Under the pieces are notes generated by a model. That model was not told where the DNA came from and ran no database searches. It was given only the letters and a program-made list of their open reading frames with translations. From contig JAFZWX010000005.1 in the NCBI GenBank assembly GCA_017617145.1, positions 1 through 6,600 of the forward strand: a DNA stretch of 6,600 bases, in the 5' to 3' direction. Of this stretch, positions 1-4,881 are shown one piece after another (the first letter of the stretch is position 1; every line of letters begins with the position of its first letter). The translations under genes and the position numbers were made by a program. Source of the DNA: Treponema sp. (GTDB taxonomy: Bacteria > Spirochaetota > Spirochaetia > Treponematales > Treponemataceae).

Positions 1-1
1 C

Positions 2-2440
2 AACAAGGAACAATTCAAAGAAAATCTTTCGGCTCGTCTGCGCCGTCAGTATGGAAAGGATATTTCGCAGGCAAACAAGCATGACCTTTTTGATGCGGTT
101 TCGGCTAGTGCAATTGAAATTATTATGCCTAACTGGATGGCTACTCGTGCAGAATACGACAAAAAACCGGTAAAGCAGCTTTACTATCTTTCTGCAGAAT
201 TTCTTATGGGCCGTGCGCTCAGCAACAACCTTATAAACGCAGGAATCAAAGACTCTGTAAAAGAAGTTCTTAAAGAAATGAACATCGACTTTGATATGAT
301 CGAAGACGAAGAGCCTGATGCTGGTCTTGGAAACGGTGGTCTTGGACGACTTGCTGCCTGTTTTTTGGACTCTCTTGCAACACTTGATTATCCTGGACAC
401 GGTTATGGTATCCGCTATGAATATGGTATGTTTGAGCAGCGCATTCAGGACGGTTACCAGGTAGAATATCCTGATAACTGGCTTGCACACCGCGACCCTT
501 GGGAAATCAAACGCTCTGACCTTGCTGTTACAGTAAAGTTTGGCGGAAACATCTGCTACGGAAAAACTCCTGATGGTCAGCCACGTTTTTATATTGAAAA
601 TGCAGAGGAGGTTACTGCAACTCCTTATGATATGCCAATCATCGGCTACGATACAAAAACTGTAAACACACTGCGCTTGTGGCAGGCATCTAGTCCTAAC
701 GGATTTGACCTTCAGCTTTTTAACAACATGGAATATAACCGTGCCGTTGAACGCCAGAACAGTGCAGAAAATATAAGCCGCGTTTTGTATCCTAACGACA
801 ACGGTCCAAGCGGAAAAGCACTTCGTCTTAAGCAGCAGTACTTCTTCAGCTCAGCATCGCTTCAGGATCTGGTACGTCACTATGTTGCAAATCACGGAAC
901 AGACTTCAGCCACTTTGCAGATTATCATGTAATTCAGTTGAACGATACACACCCTGTAGTTGCAATTCCTGAACTTATGCGCATCCTTCTTGACGACTAC
1001 AATGTTGGCTGGGACGATGCATGGAACGTTGTAACTCACACCTTTGCTTATACAAACCATACAATTCTTGCAGAAGCTTTGGAAAAATGGCCTATTTCTA
1101 TTTTCCAGGGACTCTTGCCACGAATCTATCAGATTGTAGAAGAAATCAACCGTCGTCTTGTAATTGAGCTTCGCCAGAAATTCCCTAACGATTATTACAA
1201 GCACGAGCACATGGCAATCATTCACAACAACATGGTTTACATGGCCTGGATGGCAATTCATGCCTGCTTCAGCGTAAACGGTGTTGCAGCCCTTCATACC
1301 GAACTTTTGAAAACTGCAGAACTTAAAGACTGGTATGCAATTTACCCTCAGAAGTTCAACAATAAAACAAACGGTATTACACAGCGCCGCTGGCTTTTGA
1401 ATGCAAACCCACGCCTCTCTGACTTTATTACTACTCGTATTGGTCACGGTTGGGAAAAAGATTTGAACCAGCTTAAGGCACTCGAAAAATATGCCGACGA
1501 CGATGCTTCACTTGACGAGCTTATAAAAATCAAAATGGAAAACAAGCAGGAGCTTGCAGATTTCCTTAAGCACACACAGAATGAATTTCTTGATCCTGAT
1601 TCAATCTTTGATGTTCAGGTAAAACGACTTCACGAATACAAGCGTCAGCTGCTCAATGTGCTTCACATTATGTATGAGTACAACCGCCTTGTAGAAAATC
1701 CTGATTATGATCCACCGGCACGTACATTCATTTTTGGTGCAAAGGCTGCAAGTGGTTACCGCCGCGCAAAGGCAATCATCAAATTGATTAATACAGTTGC
1801 CGACAGAATTAACAACGACCGCCGTGTTCGTGGAAAGATCCGCGTTGTATTCGTAGAAAACTACCGCGTTTCTGTTGCAGAAAAAATCTTCCCTGCTGCA
1901 GATGTTTCAGAGCAGATTTCTACAGCAGGCTACGAAGCTTCTGGTACTTCAAACATGAAGTTCATGGTAAACGGTGCTTTGACACTTGGAACTATGGACG
2001 GTGCAAATATCGAAATCTTTGAAGAAGCAGGAAAAGAAAACGGCTTTGTATTCGGTCTTTTGACAGAAGAAATCAAGAAGATGGAAGCAGAGCATACTTA
2101 TAACCCACAGGAATATCTTGACTGTAACCCTGCTTTGTCAAAGGTTGTAGAACAGCTTGTAGACGGAACTTATGATCCAACTCACCAGCTTTTCAAAGAG
2201 CTTCATGACTCACTTGTTTACGGTGTAGAAGGTCAGCGCCCTGATGTTTACTACGTTCTTGCCGACTTTGATTCTTACTGTAAGGCACAGGATAAAATTG
2301 CCGCTGCTTATGCAGATAAGAAAGACTGGGCCCGCAAGGCACTTATAAACATCGCCAATTCCGGCAAGTTCTCGAGCGACCGCACAATCGAAGATTACGT
2401 AAGAGACATCTGGAAGCTGGACAAGCTGGTAATTAAATAA
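2..2440 (+). CDS. glgP: Glycogen/alpha-glucan phosphorylase, 5'-truncated by window edge
   Basis: Pyridoxal-phosphate enzyme of the cytoplasm (GT35 family) that cleaves terminal alpha-1,4 glucose units from glycogen or maltodextrin with phosphate, giving glucose-1-phosphate. The frame is open from the first bases and already homologous upstream of the ATG at 125: the residues before it (KEQFKENLSARLRRQYGK) match the N-terminal helix of phosphorylases, so that ATG is internal and the true start lies before the window. About 812 residues are visible; probably only a short N-terminal piece is missing. Motifs seen: YYLSAEFLMGR (about 180-212), GLGNGGLGR (323-349), QLNDTHP (935-955), KRLHEYKRQLLN (1622-1657) and the PLP signature EASGTSNMKF, whose Schiff-base lysine codon is at 1958-1960. 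The C-terminus ends normally with FSSDRTIEDYVRDIW. No frameshift or missing motif. A close maltodextrin phosphorylase (malP) cannot be excluded. Two dispersed repeats and a terminator follow the stop. Confidence 0.96.
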   Translation, partial: NKEQFKENLSARLRRQYGKDISQANKHDLFDAVSASAIEIIMPNWMATRAEYDKKPVKQLYYLSAEFLMGRALSNNLINAGIKDSVKEVLKEMNIDFDMIEDEEPDAGLGNGGLGRLAACFLDSLATLDYPGHGYGIRYEYGMFEQRIQDGYQVEYPDNWLAHRDPWEIKRSDLAVTVKFGGNICYGKTPDGQPRFYIENAEEVTATPYDMPIIGYDTKTVNTLRLWQASSPNGFDLQLFNNMEYNRAVERQNSAENISRVLYPNDNGPSGKALRLKQQYFFSSASLQDLVRHYVANHGTDFSHFADYHVIQLNDTHPVVAIPELMRILLDDYNVGWDDAWNVVTHTFAYTNHTILAEALEKWPISIFQGLLPRIYQIVEEINRRLVIELRQKFPNDYYKHEHMAIIHNNMVYMAWMAIHACFSVNGVAALHTELLKTAELKDWYAIYPQKFNNKTNGITQRRWLLNANPRLSDFITTRIGHGWEKDLNQLKALEKYADDDASLDELIKIKMENKQELADFLKHTQNEFLDPDSIFDVQVKRLHEYKRQLLNVLHIMYEYNRLVENPDYDPPARTFIFGAKAASGYRRAKAIIKLINTVADRINNDRRVRGKIRVVFVENYRVSVAEKIFPAADVSEQISTAGYEASGTSNMKFMVNGALTLGTMDGANIEIFEEAGKENGFVFGLLTEEIKKMEAEHTYNPQEYLDCNPALSKVVEQLVDGTYDPTHQLFKELHDSLVYGVEGQRPDVYYVLADFDSYCKAQDKIAAAYADKKDWARKALINIANSGKFSSDRTIEDYVRDIWKLDKLVIK

Positions 2441-2441
2441 T

Positions 2442-2477
2442 GGATTGCCACGTCGCTGCGCTCCTCGCAATGACGTG
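2442..2477. repeat. Dispersed palindromic repeat A (GGATTGCCACGTCGC... type)
   Basis: Begins one base after the phosphorylase stop codon. Its sequence matches, from memory, a short interspersed repeat found in many unrelated bacterial genomes, which read on the other strand gives the spurious peptide SLRGAQRRGNP. It folds as a hairpin: CACGTC (2449-2454) pairs with GACGTG (2472-2477), and inside it TGCG (2457-2460) pairs with CGCA (2466-2469) around a CTCCT loop, with a 2x2 mismatch between the two helices. It lies between the stop codon and the terminator, so it should be transcribed into the phosphorylase mRNA 3' end. Whether it has a function there (mRNA stability, for example) is unknown. 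Confidence 0.75.
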
Positions 2478-2483
2478 TGCTGG

Positions 2484-2507
2484 GGTCCCTGAGGCTCTCG
2501 AAGGGCC
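2484..2507. repeat. Dispersed repeat B (GGTCCCTGAG...TCGAAGGGCC type)
   Basis: Six bases after repeat A. It resembles, with a few differences, a second common interspersed motif whose usual core is CCCTGAGCCTGTCGAAGGG; here the middle reads GAGGCTCTCG. The ends form an imperfect inverted repeat (GGTCCCT against AAGGGCC). It is also inside the transcribed 3' region of the phosphorylase gene, upstream of the terminator. The family assignment is from recall of the motif and was not tested by a search. Confidence 0.55.
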
Positions 2508-2514
2508 ATATATG

Positions 2515-2543
2515 AAAGGTCGTCCATTCGGGCGGCCTTTTTT
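2515..2543 (+). terminator. Intrinsic terminator of the glycogen phosphorylase gene
   Basis: An 11-bp stem, AAAGGTCGTCC (2515-2525) against GGGCGGCCTTT (2530-2540), with two G-T wobbles and an ATTC tetraloop, runs straight into six T (2538-2543). It closes the phosphorylase transcript 75 bases after the stop and separates it from the GH5 promoter, whose -35 box begins three bases further on. The 3' arm and T-tract are the same as in the terminator at 4707-4737. Confidence 0.9.
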
Positions 2544-2545
2544 AT

Positions 2546-2575
2546 TTGACAAAATTTTGTGGGGGGGGGTATAAT
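2546..2575 (+). promoter_or_regulatory. Consensus sigma70 promoter with G9 tract in its spacer
   Basis: TTGACA at 2546-2551 and TATAAT at 2570-2575 both match the sigma70 consensus perfectly, spaced by 18 bp. Half of the spacer is an uninterrupted run of nine G (2561-2569), flanked by T on both sides. Loss of one G would give the optimal 17-bp spacing; gain of one gives 19. Transcription would start near 2582, about 28 bases before the GH5 start codon. Poly-G or poly-C runs between -35 and -10 are the known mechanism of phase-variable promoters such as Neisseria porA, and promoter-region poly-G tracts modulate tpr genes in Treponema pallidum. Actual length variation here is inferred. Confidence 0.88.
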
Positions 2576-2611
2576 AGAAGAAACTTATTCTTTTCTTGGG
2601 AGTTCTTCTAT
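2574..2611 (+). promoter_or_regulatory. 9-bp inverted repeat framing the GH5 leader and RBS
   Basis: ATAGAAGAA (2574-2582) is the exact reverse complement of TTCTTCTAT (2603-2611), with 20 bases between them. The left arm overlaps the end of the -10 box and the right arm overlaps the first two bases of the ATG. The GGGAG ribosome binding site (2598-2602) sits at the end of the loop, seven bases before the ATG, and fixes the start at 2610. If transcription starts near 2582 the left arm is mostly absent from the RNA, so a DNA-level operator is more natural than an mRNA hairpin. The repeat could also be chance in A/T-rich sequence. Confidence 0.35.
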
Positions 2612-4688
2612 GAAAAAAATCACGCTTTTTATTATTGCTACATTTATTGGTGCCGCAGTTTTTGCGCAGAATGTAAAGCCTTATAAAATTGATTTAGATC
2701 ATCTTGAAAAAGTTAATGATGATAAATCGATGTCCTTTGATAAGGCTTCGGGTATTGTTACAATAGACCGCGATTATGATAATCAGACCTCTTTAGGTTT
2801 ATGGGTTCATGAGGATATTACAAAATATAATATCATAAGAATAAAATACCAGACTCTGGGTGACTTTGGCTTTCATGTGAATACTTCTTATGAAAATGAT
2901 CCTACGTCAGACTGGTGGGGAGACAGCACTTACTGTCCAACCTATCTTACAGAAATGGTAATTCCGATTAAAGCGGGAGTTACAAGGCTGGGCGATCTTT
3001 ATATCGCTTCTGTAAATAATATCCATGCGTATAAATTCAGAATTGATGAAATTACTCTGGAGAATGTCAGCAATCCGCAGTTAACTGATATTGCTGCATG
3101 CGATGAGCCTCCGCTTATTGATACTGCTTCAAGCGGAAAGTTTAATGATTCAATCAGCGCCTGGGATTTTGTAAACGGTCTGGGAGCCGGCTTCCAGTAT
3201 GGAGTTTTACATTCAATAAGTGTATGGCAGGAATTCGGTCTTGATTTTTATCACTGGTGCGGAGATGTAAAACCTAAAAAAGAAATAATTCAGCTTATCA
3301 AAAACAGGGGTTTTAAAACTATAAGGCTTCAGGTTGGTTCTTACGCTCATCTTCTTGATGATGATTACACAATTGATCCTCGCTTTATGAAGGTAGTAAA
3401 GGATGTTGTTGATTGGGCTATTGAAGAAGACATGTATGTTATTTTGTGTGGACCGCTTGCAGAGATGCTTCAGGATGAGGCCTTCCGTAAAAAAGCAGCA
3501 GAGAGCGTTCATTATGCAGGTTTTTCTGTAAGTGAAAATGAGAAAAAAGAATCCCTGAAATTTTTAAAGGCAATCTGGCTCCAGTATGCAAAGGCTTTTA
3601 ATAATTCCTATGACGAACATCTGATTTTCGAAACCTTGAACGAGCCTATAGACTGCTTCCATGAGCATGCATGGTTTCCTAGATCTGATTGTGCCGTATG
3701 CAAAAAAGATTTTGCAATTCTGAAGGAATATAATCAGCTGATTGTAGATACAATCCGTTCAACCGGAGGAAACAACGCAAAACGCTTTATAATGGTAGAA
3801 GGTCTGGGTGCTGGAAATCTCAATTATATAACTATTGCAAATAAAAATACGTTTACCCTTCCAAAGGATAAGGTTAAAGACAGACTCATTCCTACCTTCC
3901 ATTACTATCCTATGGGTTCTGGAATGGCATTTTCAAAAAAGATTTATACACAAAATGTAAAAATCTCTACTCAGGAAATGTTTAAATCTTTTGATAAGCT
4001 GTATTTTTCAAAGCATATTCCGGTTTATATGTCTGAAGGCTTACACGACCGCTCAATTCCAATTATGGAACGCATAAACTGTCTTAAAGATTTTATGGCA
4101 GAAGCAAAGAAGCCTGGCCGCAGCTGTAATATGGCTATGATTAACGATAATGACTATCAGGGGCGGTGGACTTTCTTTAGCGTTTTCTCATCTCAGTATT
4201 TAAAATGGTACGATGATGAATATGTAGATACGCTCATTTATGCAAGCGAAGGAAAAGAGTATCCTTTAAGTGAAGACTTTGTAAAAAAGAATACTCTGAA
4301 AATTGAAAGTATTGTCGGAAAAAATCTTTTGACAGAGCCTGTTGAAATAAAAGAATGGGGCGATTCTTTTAGTTTTTCATCGGAACTTCTTATTCGTTCT
4401 ACACCTGCAAAATATAAACTTGTATGCGAAATTGAAACTACGGGACCTGATCCTATACTTGAATTTGCTTACATAGATTCGACCGGAAAGTGGTGTAACG
4501 GAAGTAATACAGCCTATTTGAAAAATTTAAAAGTAAAGGGCGGGACTGTCGAAGGAAACATAAAAGTAAAATCGGAAACAGTCGAAATCACCATAAATGA
4601 AAAGTTTGCCGGAGAGCTTGAAGGTACCAATGAAATTTTCTTCCAGGGCCAGAACATCATCCTTAAGTCGGTGAAGGTTGTGGAGTAA
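2610..4688 (+). CDS. Secreted GH5-family beta-glucanase-like enzyme, three-part architecture
   Basis: A 692-residue exported protein. The start is the ATG after GGGAG; the in-frame GTG at 2559 is rejected because it lies inside the promoter. Residues 1-19 are a Sec signal peptide (MKK, hydrophobic core, cleavage expected after AVFA); there is no lipobox. Residues about 20-155 look like a beta-rich module that may bind carbohydrate (inferred). Residues about 185-550 are a GH5 TIM barrel: IKNRGFKTIRLQV (Arg239), IFETLNEP with acid/base Glu345, FHYYP (His431), IPVYMSEG with nucleophile Glu476, and Trp520. Residues about 575-692 form another beta-rich domain of unknown role. GH5 enzymes hydrolyse beta-1,4 glucans, mannans or related polymers; spacing and motifs recall endoglucanase/xyloglucanase-type members, but the substrate is not readable. 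Odd points: the strand-3 motif, usually ILNIHH, reads ILCGPL (residues 278-283), and a Cys/His-rich loop follows Glu345. Codon use includes more ATA and AGG/AGA than its neighbours. Confidence 0.85.
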   Translation: MKKITLFIIATFIGAAVFAQNVKPYKIDLDHLEKVNDDKSMSFDKASGIVTIDRDYDNQTSLGLWVHEDITKYNIIRIKYQTLGDFGFHVNTSYENDPTSDWWGDSTYCPTYLTEMVIPIKAGVTRLGDLYIASVNNIHAYKFRIDEITLENVSNPQLTDIAACDEPPLIDTASSGKFNDSISAWDFVNGLGAGFQYGVLHSISVWQEFGLDFYHWCGDVKPKKEIIQLIKNRGFKTIRLQVGSYAHLLDDDYTIDPRFMKVVKDVVDWAIEEDMYVILCGPLAEMLQDEAFRKKAAESVHYAGFSVSENEKKESLKFLKAIWLQYAKAFNNSYDEHLIFETLNEPIDCFHEHAWFPRSDCAVCKKDFAILKEYNQLIVDTIRSTGGNNAKRFIMVEGLGAGNLNYITIANKNTFTLPKDKVKDRLIPTFHYYPMGSGMAFSKKIYTQNVKISTQEMFKSFDKLYFSKHIPVYMSEGLHDRSIPIMERINCLKDFMAEAKKPGRSCNMAMINDNDYQGRWTFFSVFSSQYLKWYDDEYVDTLIYASEGKEYPLSEDFVKKNTLKIESIVGKNLLTEPVEIKEWGDSFSFSSELLIRSTPAKYKLVCEIETTGPDPILEFAYIDSTGKWCNGSNTAYLKNLKVKGGTVEGNIKVKSETVEITINEKFAGELEGTNEIFFQGQNIILKSVKVVE

Positions 4689-4706
4689 ATACTTCCACTT
4701 CATGAC

Positions 4707-4737
4707 AAAGGCTGCTCATTTCGGGCGGCCTTTTTTT
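4707..4737 (+). terminator. Intrinsic terminator of the GH5 gene
   Basis: An 11-bp stem, AAAGGCTGCTC (4707-4717) against GGGCGGCCTTT (4723-4733), with two T-G wobbles and a five-base ATTTC loop, is followed by a seven-T run (4731-4737). It begins 18 bases after the GH5 stop codon. It shares the 17-base string TTCGGGCGGCCTTTTTT with the terminator of the upstream gene, while the 5' arms differ by compensating or wobble-tolerated changes. Confidence 0.9.
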
Positions 4738-4739
4738 AT

Positions 4740-4773
4740 GTCATCCCGAACTTGTTTCGGGATCTATTTTTTT
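4740..4773. repeat. Dispersed palindrome C (ATCCCGAACTTGTTTCGGGAT) with T-tract
   Basis: A perfect 8-bp inverted repeat, ATCCCGAA (4743-4750) and TTCGGGAT (4756-4763), encloses a CTTGT loop. The whole GTC...GATC unit matches, from memory, a short repeat common in intergenic regions of many bacteria. It starts two bases after the GH5 terminator T-tract and is itself followed by seven T at 4767-4773, so it could act as a back-up terminator, although three bases separate stem and T-run. The assignment as a dispersed family was not tested by a search. Confidence 0.7.
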
Positions 4774-4793
4774 ATAATTTTTCATTATACATC

Positions 4794-4818
4794 TTGACAA
4801 AAATCGTAAAAATGTCAA
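4794..4818. promoter_or_regulatory. Inverted repeat TTGACA-N13-TGTCAA, possible operator
   Basis: TTGACA (4794-4799) and TGTCAA (4813-4818) are exact reverse complements spaced by 13 bases. The left half is the -35 box and the right half overlaps the proposed -10 box, so a protein bound here would block the promoter. Centre-to-centre spacing is 19 bp, about two helical turns. The spacer is A-rich and not symmetric. No regulator family is recognisable from the half-sites, and chance is possible with six-base arms. Confidence 0.3.
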
Positions 4819-4821
4819 AAT
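4794..4821 (+). promoter_or_regulatory. Probable promoter of the acyl-CoA synthetase gene
   Basis: A perfect TTGACA -35 box (4794-4799) is followed 16 bp later by CAAAAT (4816-4821), a 4/6 match to the -10 consensus. The -10 call is weak, and no better hexamer exists at 16-18 bp spacing. It would place the start of transcription near 4828 and give a leader of roughly 54 bases. The location is sensible: it lies after the terminator and palindrome of the GH5 gene and upstream of a strong ribosome binding site. Confidence 0.45.
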
Positions 4822-4864
4822 AAAGGTATCACAATCAGTAAACTTCGGAGAAATAATATAGTTT

Positions 4865-4870
4865 AAGGAG
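4865..4870 (+). promoter_or_regulatory. Ribosome binding site of the acyl-CoA synthetase gene
   Basis: AAGGAG matches the anti-Shine-Dalgarno core and lies 11 bases before the ATG at 4882, slightly longer than the usual 5-9. No nearer in-frame ATG, GTG or TTG exists, and the protein aligns with its family from the first residues, so this site decides the start. Confidence 0.75.
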
Positions 4871-4881
4871 ATTTCTATCCC

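Noticed and set aside
125..127. ATG at 125 as the start of glycogen phosphorylase
   Set aside because: The same frame is open and homologous to the phosphorylase N-terminus back to base 2, and there is no ribosome binding site before 125. The true start is upstream of the window.
851..1447. 198-codon minus-strand ORF inside glycogen phosphorylase
   Set aside because: It is antisense to a strongly conserved coding region, recognisable as no known family, and Cys/Val-rich as expected for a reverse-frame shadow.
2210..2527. Minus-strand ORF containing SLRGAQRRGNP
   Set aside because: It is the translation of dispersed repeat A read together with antisense phosphorylase sequence. Such peptides are a well-known annotation artefact, and there is no ribosome binding site or protein-like composition.
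2559..2609. GTG start 17 codons upstream for the GH5 gene
   Set aside because: It lies inside the promoter spacer and G-tract, upstream of any transcript from that promoter, and would bury the signal peptide. The ATG at 2610 has GGGAG at proper spacing followed directly by a typical signal peptide.
4752..4778. TTGTTT plus TATAAT (4773-4778) as a promoter for the synthetase gene
   Set aside because: The -10 match is perfect, but the -35 is poor, the spacing is only 15 bp, and the boxes lie within the palindrome and its T-tract. It is kept only as a remote alternative to the TTGACA-based promoter.
4849..4876. AGAAAT/ATTTCT inverted repeat around the synthetase RBS
   Set aside because: Six-base A/T-rich arms 16 bases apart are too weak and too likely by chance to call a translational control hairpin.
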